From a virus: a DNA stretch of 37,929 bases. This document shows, piece by piece, positions 16,883 through 24,368 of this stretch (the stretch's first letter is position 1; each line of letters opens with the position of its first letter). Position numbers and translations under genes: made by a program. Where the stretch lies: positions 1 through 37,929 of IMG/VR virus record IMGVR_UViG_3300042356_000586, one strand, 5' to 3'. The notes beneath the pieces are model-generated. The model saw only the letters and a list, made by a program, of their open reading frames with translations. It did no database searches and had not been told where the DNA came from.

Positions 16883-17971
16883 ATGTCAGTAGAGAACAAA
16901 ATTAAACAATTGCTAAGCCGTGCAAACGGTACTGAGCAATTGACTGAAGCGCACGATTCAGAAACAGCGGTTGCAGATGGCAAGCCTTCCGTTAATACAG
17001 CAAAAGATACTTCTAAATCTGGGCAAGGCTCAGGTCAGGGAGATTCTTCAATGCCTAGACAAGGCTCTTCTAAAGATGCTGATATGGAAGAGGTAATGGA
17101 TGCTACTGGTAAGAACAGTGCAGCTGCCAAAGCTTCTAAGGAAGTAAATCCTCTCCCTATGAAGGGTGATGCTAAGTCTGTTAAGACTCAGGCTATGGAG
17201 GGGACAGATGAAGATGGGGAGACAATTGCTGAAGAAGAAACTGTTGATATTAAAACTCAACTTGACTCTATCTTTGGCGAAGACCTATCCGAAGAATTCA
17301 GAACAAAAGCTTCTTCTATTTTCGAAGCCGCCGTTATTGCTAGAGTTAATAACGAGATGGAGAAAGTTACTTCTAAGTTAGAAGAGCAAACAGCTAATCA
17401 ATTGGTAGAGTTTAAAGAAGCTCTAATTGAAAAAGTTGATGGTTATTTGAACTATGTTGTTGAGCAGTACATGGAAGAGAACGAGTTAGCAATAGAGTCT
17501 GGCTTGAGAACTGAAATTGCTGAAGACTTTATCCAAGGCATGAAGACATTGTTCAAAGAGCACTTTATCGAAGTGCCAGAAGAAAAATATGACGTTCTAG
17601 ATGAATTGCAAGCCAAGTCAGAAAGCTTACAATCTGAACTAGATGAGTCTATTACACAAAGCATTGAGCTAGCCAAGGAATTAAATTCGCTTAAAGCGTC
17701 TGCAATTCTTGACGAGCATACACAAGATCTTGCCGCTACTGAGGCTGAAAAGCTGAAGAAATTAGTTGAAGGTGTAGATTTTGATTCTGAGGATCTGTAT
17801 CGTGAGAAAGTATCTGTTATAAAGGAAAATTATTTCCCTAAGACACCTAAGCAATCTCCAGAAAAGATGCTCGTCGAAGAAAGTGGAACTAATCCTTCTG
17901 CATTTATCGACAATAACAGCATGATGTCCAGATACGTTGATACTCTATCAAGATCTATCAAAAATCGTTAA
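16883..17971 (+). CDS. 22: Prohead scaffold protein gp22
   Basis: A 362-residue, highly charged helical protein, longer than T4 gp22 (269). The N-terminal about 120 residues are polar and low-complexity (GQGSGQGDSSMPRQGSS). The rest is acidic, with likely coiled coils at about 165-200 and 245-300 (LDELQAKSESLQSELDE and onwards). The DIKTQLDSIFGEDLSEEFRTKASSIFEAAV block is typical of gp22 in marine relatives. It forms the internal core on which gp23 assembles and is degraded by gp21. AGGAGG lies upstream, with its own late promoter. Confidence 0.9.
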   Translation: MSVENKIKQLLSRANGTEQLTEAHDSETAVADGKPSVNTAKDTSKSGQGSGQGDSSMPRQGSSKDADMEEVMDATGKNSAAAKASKEVNPLPMKGDAKSVKTQAMEGTDEDGETIAEEETVDIKTQLDSIFGEDLSEEFRTKASSIFEAAVIARVNNEMEKVTSKLEEQTANQLVEFKEALIEKVDGYLNYVVEQYMEENELAIESGLRTEIAEDFIQGMKTLFKEHFIEVPEEKYDVLDELQAKSESLQSELDESITQSIELAKELNSLKASAILDEHTQDLAATEAEKLKKLVEGVDFDSEDLYREKVSVIKENYFPKTPKQSPEKMLVEESGTNPSAFIDNNSMMSRYVDTLSRSIKNR

Positions 17972-17973
17972 AC

Positions 17974-17981
17974 TATAAATA
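17974..17981 (+). promoter_or_regulatory. T4-type late promoter box (TATAAATA) before gene 23
   Basis: An exact TATAAATA octamer lies three bases after the gene 22 stop and 33 bases before the gene 23 ATG. It would give the major capsid gene its own late transcript. Confidence 0.8.
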
Positions 17982-18013
17982 AATAACAATTCCCAACAGA
18001 AGGAGAACAGGTA

Positions 18014-19354
18014 ATGTACCTATCAGAAAATATCCAAAAGAAATGGGGTGCCATTCTCGAGCACGCCGATCTTCCTGAGATCAAAGACAACTACAAGAAG
18101 ACTGTTACAGCCATTCTTTTAGAGAACCAAGAAAAAGCTCTTGCAGAAGAGCGCGGTATGCTGAACGAGTTAGCTCCTGCTAACAGTATCGGTGACGGCA
18201 CTGCTGGTGTTGCTAAGTATGACCCGATCTTGATCGGTCTTGTACGCCGTGCAATGCCTAACTTAATGGCTTATGACATCTGCGGCGTTCAGCCTATGAC
18301 TGGCCCAACGGGCTTGATCTTCGCTATGCGTTCCGTATATGGCAACACTCGCGCTGTTGGATCAGAAACAGAAGCTTTGTTTAACGAAGCCGATACTGAT
18401 TTCTCATCTTCATCTTATACGTCTGCTCTTGCTAACTCTGGCACACCATTGAACGGTACCCATGCTGGTACTGATCCTGTTGCTGCATCCGGTTACACAA
18501 CTGGTCGTGGTATGTCTACAGCACAAGCTGAAGCATTGGGTGATGCATCTACTAATGCATTCGGTCAAATGGGCTTCTCAATTGACAAGACTACAGTTAC
18601 AGCCACTTCACGTGCTCTGAAAGCTGAATACACTCTTGAACTTGCTCAAGACTTGAAAGCAGTTCACGGTCTTGACGCTGAGTCAGAGTTGTCTAACATT
18701 CTTTCACAAGAAATTATGTTTGAAATTAACCGTGAAGTTGTTCGTACAATATATACAGTTGCTAAAGCCGGTTCACCGTCTACTGCTACTGCCGGTACAT
18801 TCAACCTAGACGTTGACTCTAACGGTCGTTGGTCTGTTGAGCGTTTCAAAGGTCTATTGTTTAACATCGAACGAGATGCTAACCACATTGGTCAAGATAC
18901 TCGTCGTGGTAAAGGTAACTTCATCGTTTGCTCTGCTGACGTAGCTTCCGCATTGGCCATGGCCGGTGTGTTAGATTACACCCCTGCATTGTCTACAAAC
19001 TTGAACGTTGATGATACTGGTAACACATTTGCTGGTGTATTGAACGGTCGTTTCAAAGTTTATGTTGATCCATATTCTGCCAACCTCGGTTCTGCTAACC
19101 AGTTCTATGTTGCTGGCTACAAAGGTACATCACCTTATGACGCCGGTATTTTCTACTGCCCTTACGTTCCATTACAAATGGTTCGCGCAGTTGATCCTGA
19201 CAGCTTCCAGCCAAAAATTGGCTTTAAGACTCGTTACGGAATGGTTGCTAACCCCTACGTTACAACTTCTGCAAACGGTGTTGCTGATGCATCCACCTTC
19301 ACAGCGAACCGTAATCAATACTATCGTCGCACCAAGGTTACTAACTTGATGTAA
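18014..19354 (+). CDS. 23: Major capsid protein gp23
   Basis: A 446-residue HK97-fold capsid subunit (T4 gp23 is 521). The N-terminal propeptide ends near MLNELAPANSIGDGTAGV. The L-N-E at 50-52 fits the gp21 cleavage rule, so a mature protein of about 394 residues is predicted. Conserved regions are PNLMAYDICGVQPMTGPTGLIFAMR, LTQDLK-like (here LAQDLKAVHGLDAESELSNIL) and the C-terminal DPDSFQPKIGFKTRYGMVANP. Codon use looks more GC-rich at third positions than in its neighbours, as expected for high expression. AAGGAGA lies upstream. It is bounded by a late promoter and a terminator. Confidence 0.96.
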   Translation: MYLSENIQKKWGAILEHADLPEIKDNYKKTVTAILLENQEKALAEERGMLNELAPANSIGDGTAGVAKYDPILIGLVRRAMPNLMAYDICGVQPMTGPTGLIFAMRSVYGNTRAVGSETEALFNEADTDFSSSSYTSALANSGTPLNGTHAGTDPVAASGYTTGRGMSTAQAEALGDASTNAFGQMGFSIDKTTVTATSRALKAEYTLELAQDLKAVHGLDAESELSNILSQEIMFEINREVVRTIYTVAKAGSPSTATAGTFNLDVDSNGRWSVERFKGLLFNIERDANHIGQDTRRGKGNFIVCSADVASALAMAGVLDYTPALSTNLNVDDTGNTFAGVLNGRFKVYVDPYSANLGSANQFYVAGYKGTSPYDAGIFYCPYVPLQMVRAVDPDSFQPKIGFKTRYGMVANPYVTTSANGVADASTFTANRNQYYRRTKVTNLM

Positions 19355-19393
19355 TCTAAAGCCGTCGATAAGAACGGATCCCGGCAACGGGTT

Positions 19394-19423
19394 AAAAGGG
19401 AGCCTAAACAGCTCCCTTTTTTT
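19394..19423 (+). terminator. Rho-independent terminator after gene 23
   Basis: A 10-bp stem (AAAAGGGAGC with GCTCCCTTTT) has a 7-base loop and ends in a run of seven T. It lies 40 bases after the gene 23 stop and right before the next late promoter, so it would insulate the capsid transcript. Confidence 0.9.
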
Positions 19424-19425
19424 GT

Positions 19426-19433
19426 TATAAATA
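19426..19433 (+). promoter_or_regulatory. T4-type late promoter box (TATAAATA) after gene 23
   Basis: An exact TATAAATA octamer begins three bases after the terminator T-run and 26 bases before the ATG at 19452. The terminator and promoter are packed back to back, as at 6803-6832. Confidence 0.8.
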
Positions 19434-19451
19434 TTGTAGAGGAAATAATTA

Positions 19452-20039
19452 ATGTTTACAGCAAATCTTTCAACAGTATTAAACGAAGTTAGTAGCATAA
19501 CGACTACACCGGTTACTAACTTTCTTAGACCGAACGCTTTCAGGTTTTTAATTAAAAACTTACCAAGCGTAGCATTTACATGTCAGTCGGCTAATTTACC
19601 AGGGCTGACTTTAGGGTTTACCCTTCAACCAACACCTTTTCTAGATATACCTCATGTAGGTGATAAGAACGTATTTGGTGACTTTACAATTCGGTTTTTA
19701 ATAACTGAAGATATGTCAAATTATATTGAATTATATGAATGGTTAGTTGCACTTGGCTTTCCAAACGACTATAATCAATATAGAAATTTTACTGGAGAAC
19801 GGTTGAATAGGTTTCCTTTTGTTAAAGATGCTCGTGGTGCTCCGATGGCGGTAGCTTACTCAGATGCAACTTTAACTATATTGGATAGTAACAACGTACC
19901 GAAAACAAATATTAATTTTAAAGATGTTTTTCCTGTCTCAGTAGAAGCTCTTGATTTTGATATCACCTCTTCCTCGGTTGATTATTTCGTAGGTATCGCT
20001 TCTTTTAAATATAAACTATTTGATATTGAAGTTTTATAA
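19452..20039 (+). CDS. Tail-tube-like protein (gp19/gp54 fold or gp3 position)
   Basis: A 195-residue virion protein. The pattern FRFLIKNLPSVAFTCQSANLPGLTLG, then FLDIPHVGDKNVFGDFTIRFLITED and YIELYEWLVALGFP, resembles tube-fold proteins (gp19, gp48 and gp54 share this fold in T4). The gene directly after 23 in marine T4-like phages is often labelled gene 3, a tail completion protein. From sequence alone the tube or baseplate tube initiator reading looks closer, but I cannot decide. It has its own late promoter, so it is a virion protein made late. Confidence 0.7.
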   Translation: MFTANLSTVLNEVSSITTTPVTNFLRPNAFRFLIKNLPSVAFTCQSANLPGLTLGFTLQPTPFLDIPHVGDKNVFGDFTIRFLITEDMSNYIELYEWLVALGFPNDYNQYRNFTGERLNRFPFVKDARGAPMAVAYSDATLTILDSNNVPKTNINFKDVFPVSVEALDFDITSSSVDYFVGIASFKYKLFDIEVL

Positions 20040-20059
20040 TTCTTTTTTGGAGCTAAATT

Positions 20060-20926
20060 ATGGCAACTAAGCAAGTTCAACTTTCCGTTGATGAGATTCG
20101 TAAAAATAAATTCTTTATCGCTACCCCATGCTATGGTGGTCAGCTAAACGAACCTTACTTTCGTTCAGTCATCAAGATGATGACATTCTTTAACGGGCAT
20201 CAAATCCCTCTTGCCTTTGGTACTATTGCTAACGAGTCTTTAGTGACCCGAGCCCGCAACGTACTAGTGGCTTATTTTCTAGCATCTGATTATACTCACC
20301 TTATGTTCATCGATGCTGATATTGAATTTCAGACTGAAGATATCTTGAAGCTATACGCTCACAAGAAAGACGTAGTGGTTGGTGCATATCCTAAGAAGGG
20401 TGTTGCATGGGATAAGATTAGATCTAATTTAACGGACCCAGCTAACAAAGATAAGAACCTGTCTGATCGTGATATGGCCTCTTTTGGTTCAGACTACGCT
20501 ATTAACTTTAAGTTTGTTGATAAAGAGACTAAGACTATTGGCGTTGAAAATGGCTTGATCAAACTACATGACGCAGGTACTGGGTTCATGATGATTAGCC
20601 GCGAAGCTATTCTTAAGATGATTAAAGCCTATCCTGAGTTTAAATACAATAACGATGTTAATATCAATAATGCCGATCTGAAAGATCACTTCTACGCATT
20701 GTTTGATACCAGTATTGATCCTGTTGATCGTCGTTACCTATCTGAAGACTATACGTTCTGCCGACGCTGGCAAGAAATTGGCGGAGATGTTTGGCTTGAT
20801 CCTTCTATCTCTCTCAACCATTACGGTCATTTCTGCTTCCAAGGTAATCCAGAAGCCATTATTAGCTTTGGCCCTCAACCAGAACAAAAGAGAGAAGAAG
20901 TAATTACCGTCGACCTACCTGATTAA
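20060..20926 (+). CDS. Glycosyltransferase, GT-A / family 2-like
   Basis: A 288-residue soluble GT-A-fold protein. IATPCYGG at 20-26 opens the nucleotide-sugar domain. The R-A-R-N at 64-67 and MFIDADI (about 82-88) supply the D-x-D metal/UDP site. The C-terminal LSEDYTFCRRWQEIGGDVWLDPSISLNHYGH is the family's acceptor and base region (ED...C.RW...G..W.DP...H.G). The donor and acceptor are unknown; phage DNA, a virion protein or a host surface sugar are all possible. It lies between the capsid block and uvsY, behind a TTGGAG ribosome site. Confidence 0.8.
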   Translation: MATKQVQLSVDEIRKNKFFIATPCYGGQLNEPYFRSVIKMMTFFNGHQIPLAFGTIANESLVTRARNVLVAYFLASDYTHLMFIDADIEFQTEDILKLYAHKKDVVVGAYPKKGVAWDKIRSNLTDPANKDKNLSDRDMASFGSDYAINFKFVDKETKTIGVENGLIKLHDAGTGFMMISREAILKMIKAYPEFKYNNDVNINNADLKDHFYALFDTSIDPVDRRYLSEDYTFCRRWQEIGGDVWLDPSISLNHYGHFCFQGNPEAIISFGPQPEQKREEVITVDLPD

Positions 20927-20943
20927 GCAACCTTTACTATATT

Positions 20944-21384
20944 ATGCGACTAAGTGAATTGACAGAGGAGTGGTCTAAGGACGCTCCTATTAACGAGACC
21001 AACCTTGGGCACGAAGCTGCCCGGGTTCCTATTCTACACTCTAAGTACATTACGGTGATGTCCACCACCAAGCTCCAGCTCCGTAAAGCAGAGTCGGACT
21101 ATCTTAACACCAGACGTTTGAAGTACAAATACTTCAGGGGTGAGATGACTAAGCAGGATTTAGAGGATGAGGGGTGGGCTCAATATCAAGGCAACAAACC
21201 ATTGAAGAGTGAAATGGACGAGTTACTAGATTGTGATAACAAGTTGATAGAGTTACAAGACAAGATAGAATACTTTAAAACTACTATCTACACACTAGAA
21301 CAAATAATTAGATCTCTCAACTCGCGGACCTGGGATATAAAATCAGGTATCGAGTGGGCTAAATTTACCAACGGTATGATGTAA
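20944..21384 (+). CDS. uvsY: Recombination mediator UvsY
   Basis: A 146-residue helical protein (T4 UvsY is 137). LTEEWSKDAPINETNLGHEAARVPILHSKYI and the strongly helical middle and C-terminus (KLIELQDKIEYFKTTIYTLEQIIRSLNSRTWDIKSGIEW) are typical. UvsY loads the UvsX recombinase on gp32-coated single strands. Its stop shares a base with the uvsW start (TAATG), consistent with coordinated synthesis. Confidence 0.9.
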   Translation: MRLSELTEEWSKDAPINETNLGHEAARVPILHSKYITVMSTTKLQLRKAESDYLNTRRLKYKYFRGEMTKQDLEDEGWAQYQGNKPLKSEMDELLDCDNKLIELQDKIEYFKTTIYTLEQIIRSLNSRTWDIKSGIEWAKFTNGMM

Positions 21385-22871
21385 TGGCTGATATAGCAAT
21401 CAAGAAGAAAAATGAAGTTTACATAACAGTACACGCAGATCCTTCAATAGCGCAGGAACTTTCAGATCACTTTTCTTTTGATGCCCCGGGTGCTAAGTTT
21501 CATCCCCTCTTCCGTAATAAGATATGGGATGGAAAGATTAGACTCTTTTCAATGTTTACAAAAGAATTATATGCTGGTCTAATTAGTTACTTAGAACATT
21601 TTGCTGAGGTTAATAATTATACGATAGATTATGAACAGTATCACATTCAAGCTGATGCCGTAAATCCTGAGATAGTAAAAGAATTTGTTGAGGGGCTTAA
21701 TCTTAGTCTACCAGAAGGCGCTGCTATAAGAGACTATCAACTTGATGCAATTCATAAAGCAATTTTTAATGCAAGAAGTCTTCTCCTATCTCCAACCGGT
21801 TCCGGTAAGTCTCTCATCATCTATTGTCTGCTGCGTTGGAATGAAGAGTTTGGAAGACGCCAACTTATCTTAGTTCCTACTACTTCATTGGTAGAGCAGA
21901 TGTATGCTGATTTCCAATCTTATTCACAAAACAATGGATGGAAGGTATCAGAGAATTGCTCCCGCATCTATGCAGGTCATTCTAAAGAGAATCTATTACC
22001 AATAGTAATCTCCACCTGGCAATCTATTTACGAATTACCAAAGAAGTTCTTTGAGAACTATCAGGTTGTATATGGAGATGAGGCGCATACTTTTAAAGCT
22101 AAGTCCTTAACTGGCATTATGCATAAGATGGTCAATACACCTTATCGCATAGGTACAACAGGCACATTGGATGGTTCCAAGACTCATAAACTGGTACTAG
22201 AGGGCCTTTTTGGTCCGGTATACAAAGTAACAACCACCAAACAGTTGATGGACAATGATCAGTTGGCTGAGTTAAAGATATTCGGTCTGATACTTCAATA
22301 TCCTGATGATGTTAAAAAAGCTTGTAAGGATAATAAGTACCCTGATGAGATGAGTTTTCTTTGTGGCTATGAGCCTAGGAATAAATTTATTCGCAATCTT
22401 GCTCTTAGCCAAACAGGTAATTCGTTGGTACTATTTCAGTATGTTGAGAAGCATGGGCAAATACTTTTTGATATGATAAAGGCTAAAGCCGGCGATAGAA
22501 AAGTATTCTTTGTATTCGGTGGTACAGAGACTGCTGATAGAGAAGACATTAGAAGAATTACAGAACAAGAGAGTGATGCTATTATTGTTGCTTCCTACGG
22601 TACGTTTTCTACAGGTATAAATATTAGAAACCTTCACAATATTGTTTTTGCATCGCCTACGAAGTCAAGAATTAGAAACTTACAATCGGTAGGTAGAGGG
22701 TTAAGAAAAGGTGATGCAAAGACACATTGTAATCTATACGATATTGGTGATGATCTGACTTGGAAGACAAGAAAGAACTATACTCTATTGCATATGATCG
22801 AAAGAATTAAGACCTATAATGATGAGCACTTTGACTACAATCTAGTAAAGGTACCTCTAAATGTACTGTAA
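21384..22871 (+). CDS. uvsW: Recombination helicase UvsW
   Basis: A 495-residue superfamily 2 helicase (T4 UvsW is about 500). The N-terminal domain (1-110) is followed by the Q-like RDYQLDAI, Walker A SPTGSGKS at 136-143, DEAH at 232-235, GTTGTLDG (motif III region), and the helicase C domain with QSVGRGLRKGD (motif VI). UvsW remodels R-loops, stalled forks and Holliday junctions and helps switch from origin to recombination-dependent replication. It overlaps the next gene by 11 bases. Confidence 0.94.
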   Translation: MADIAIKKKNEVYITVHADPSIAQELSDHFSFDAPGAKFHPLFRNKIWDGKIRLFSMFTKELYAGLISYLEHFAEVNNYTIDYEQYHIQADAVNPEIVKEFVEGLNLSLPEGAAIRDYQLDAIHKAIFNARSLLLSPTGSGKSLIIYCLLRWNEEFGRRQLILVPTTSLVEQMYADFQSYSQNNGWKVSENCSRIYAGHSKENLLPIVISTWQSIYELPKKFFENYQVVYGDEAHTFKAKSLTGIMHKMVNTPYRIGTTGTLDGSKTHKLVLEGLFGPVYKVTTTKQLMDNDQLAELKIFGLILQYPDDVKKACKDNKYPDEMSFLCGYEPRNKFIRNLALSQTGNSLVLFQYVEKHGQILFDMIKAKAGDRKVFFVFGGTETADREDIRRITEQESDAIIVASYGTFSTGINIRNLHNIVFASPTKSRIRNLQSVGRGLRKGDAKTHCNLYDIGDDLTWKTRKNYTLLHMIERIKTYNDEHFDYNLVKVPLNVL

Positions 22872-23283
22872 GTTTTTAAAGTTAACCAGCGGAGAAAATT
22901 TAATCGTCTCTACAGAAGATGAATGCGATAAGCTGGATGAAAAAAGATATATTGAAGTATCTGAACCTGTAGTAATTCATTCTATGAGAATGCCCTATGG
23001 GGGAGGATTTATTGAGTCGTATATTATGCAGCCCTGGCTTAAAATGTCTACAAAAGAAGTTTTAAGACTCCCAGTACGTAATATTATTATTGCAACAAAT
23101 TTGATGGAAAAAGCAGAATCTCAATATAAACAATTTATAGTAGAGTATGAAAATTCTGAAATAGCAACCGAAGAAGATATTGATGAAGCACTTTCAGGTG
23201 ATGTCGATATTGATGAAAATGAAATCACCGAGGAGAATGATAATGATGGTTGGAGACGTGGTTCCGATAGGACCTATCACTGA
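22861..23283 (+). CDS. Conserved hypothetical protein, small beta-barrel-like N-terminus
   Basis: A 140-residue protein. The N-terminal half (CKFLKLTSGENLIVST...YIEVSEPVVIHSMRMP) has the spacing of a small Sm-like beta-barrel as seen in related phage proteins. Then comes MQPWLKMSTKEVLRLPVRNIIIATN. The last about 45 residues are strongly acidic (EEDIDEALSGDVDIDENEITEEN). It lies between uvsW and gene 55 and overlaps both. A role in transcription or RNA binding is only a guess from fold impression and position; no enzyme motif is seen. Confidence 0.6.
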   Translation: MYCKFLKLTSGENLIVSTEDECDKLDEKRYIEVSEPVVIHSMRMPYGGGFIESYIMQPWLKMSTKEVLRLPVRNIIIATNLMEKAESQYKQFIVEYENSEIATEEDIDEALSGDVDIDENEITEENDNDGWRRGSDRTYH

Positions 23284-23818
23284 AAAGAAAGCACCAGCTC
23301 ACTACGTAAACAATAAAGAGTTTTTTGAAGCTTTAGTTGATTACCGTAGACTGGTTCTCGATGCAGCAGAAAGAGGTGAAGAAAGACCGAGGGTAACAGA
23401 GTATATTGGTGAGTGCTTTCTCAAGATAGCTACTCACCTTTCATATAAAGCTAACTTCATCAATTACACCTATAAAGACGATATGATATCAGATGGTATC
23501 GAAAATTGTCTTACAGCGGTTATTAAGTTTGACCCCGAGCGAGGTATGAACCCATTTGCCTACTTTACGCAAATTACTTTCTTTGCATTCGTAAGACGGA
23601 TTCAGAAAGAAAAGAAACAACAAGCAACTAAGTACAAATTAATGGAGAACATTGATATTGATATGCTGATAGCACACTCTGAAGGTAATGAAGAATTCGC
23701 GAATTCTTTAATAGAAATGATGAGAAAACAGGTAGATCACATCGATGTTGATAAGAGAACGGTAAAAAAACCTAAGAAAAAAGCCGTTTCTGACGAAGGA
23801 ATACTTGACATTGAATAG
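23243..23818 (+). CDS. 55: Late-promoter sigma factor gp55
   Basis: A 191-residue sigma-70-family protein (T4 gp55 is 185). The region YKDDMISDGIENCLTAVIKFDPERGMNPFAYFTQITFFAFVRRIQKEKK matches sigma region 2, which recognises the late TATAAATA box. The C-terminus is basic (KKPKKKAVSDEG) and presumably contacts partners such as the sliding clamp. I chose the ATG at 23243 because AGGAG at 23231-23235 lies seven bases before it; the frame is open further up to 23180 but inside the previous gene. Its end contains the -35 box of the next promoter. Confidence 0.88.
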   Translation: MMVGDVVPIGPITEKKAPAHYVNNKEFFEALVDYRRLVLDAAERGEERPRVTEYIGECFLKIATHLSYKANFINYTYKDDMISDGIENCLTAVIKFDPERGMNPFAYFTQITFFAFVRRIQKEKKQQATKYKLMENIDIDMLIAHSEGNEEFANSLIEMMRKQVDHIDVDKRTVKKPKKKAVSDEGILDIE

Positions 23819-23833
23819 GGTATAGCTTATAAT
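23805..23833 (+). promoter_or_regulatory. Consensus sigma-70 promoter for the deazaguanine region
   Basis: TTGACA at 23805-23810 and TATAAT at 23828-23833 are perfect consensus hexamers with 17 bases between them. The -35 box lies in the last codons of gene 55. The expected transcription start (about 23840) coincides with the ATG of the next gene. This would be an early promoter for unmodified host RNA polymerase. Confidence 0.85.
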
Positions 23834-23839
23834 AGGTTT

Positions 23840-24145
23840 ATGCCTGTTAAAGTTTATTATTATACTAGAGATAAAGAAGGTTTCGCCTTACCAGATGAAA
23901 CCTACGAAAGTATCGAAGAGGACCTCTTCTTGTGGCAGCATATTAATAATGCTCGCAAACAAGCCGGGGTACCTCGCGATCGTTTCTTTATAATTAATAC
24001 CTCTTGTTCCCCTCGTAAGAAGCCAACGTGGATTAATCCTGATTGGCCAGTAGTACCTTTCCCTAAGCTTAAGAAGACTAGATTAGCTTTCGGTAGATAT
24101 GTTATCGAGAAAGTACCAGAACCCGTTGATCCTGATTATGAGTAG
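23840..24145 (+). CDS. Hypothetical protein directly at the early promoter start
   Basis: A 101-residue basic protein. MPVKVYYYTRDKEGFALPDETYESIEEDLFLWQHINNARK looks alpha/beta. The C-terminal half has many Pro, Trp and Lys residues (SPRKKPTWINPDWPVVPFPKLKK). No family is recognised. The ATG lies only six bases after the -10 box, and the only SD-like bases (AGG) are three bases away. The message may therefore be leaderless, or the true expression may come from an upstream transcript. It precedes a second promoter, so it may be an early gene separate from the modification operon. Confidence 0.6.
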   Translation: MPVKVYYYTRDKEGFALPDETYESIEEDLFLWQHINNARKQAGVPRDRFFIINTSCSPRKKPTWINPDWPVVPFPKLKKTRLAFGRYVIEKVPEPVDPDYE

Positions 24146-24155
24146 CCTATATAAT
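24126..24155 (+). promoter_or_regulatory. Second sigma-70-like promoter before the membrane ORF and queE
   Basis: TTGATC at 24126-24131 and TATAAT at 24150-24155 are separated by 18 bases. The -10 is perfect and the -35 matches four of six. It lies at the end of the previous gene and would start a transcript near 24162, about 30 bases before the small membrane ORF. Confidence 0.6.
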
Positions 24156-24191
24156 GGATCGTGCCCTTCCACGTACAACTAGGAGAATCTA

Positions 24192-24368
24192 ATGATTCAA
24201 TTTGACTTTGATCTGATTCCAGATCCCGACCGCCACCGTAAGATTAGCTTTGTAAAAAGCGGTCTACGTATTCTAGCTGGCATTGCCCTAATTTGCGGCA
24301 GTCTCATTACTACAGGTATCCTTTTGATCGTTGCCGAGATTCTCGGTATCGTAGAGGAGATCGTTTAA
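24192..24368 (+). CDS. Small single-pass membrane protein
   Basis: A 58-residue ORF with an AGGAG site six bases upstream. The N-terminus is polar (MIQFDFDLIPDPDRHRKISF) and carries basic residues before one hydrophobic helix at about 27-50 (LAGIALICGSLITTGILLIV). The C-terminus is acidic (EIVEEIV-like). Its stop shares a base with the queE ATG (TAATG), so the two are translationally linked. It is a plausible real gene given ribosome site, coupling and composition. Function unknown. Confidence 0.65.
   Translation: MIQFDFDLIPDPDRHRKISFVKSGLRILAGIALICGSLITTGILLIVAEILGIVEEIV

Noticed and set aside
23180-23242. Upstream extension of gp55
   Set aside because: A Met/Lys-rich out-of-frame reading of the previous gene; AGGAG fits the ATG at 23243.
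24293-24367. Upstream extension of queE
   Set aside because: The extra N-terminal residues have no family match and lie inside the coupled membrane ORF; the ATG at 24368 gives the conserved N-terminus.
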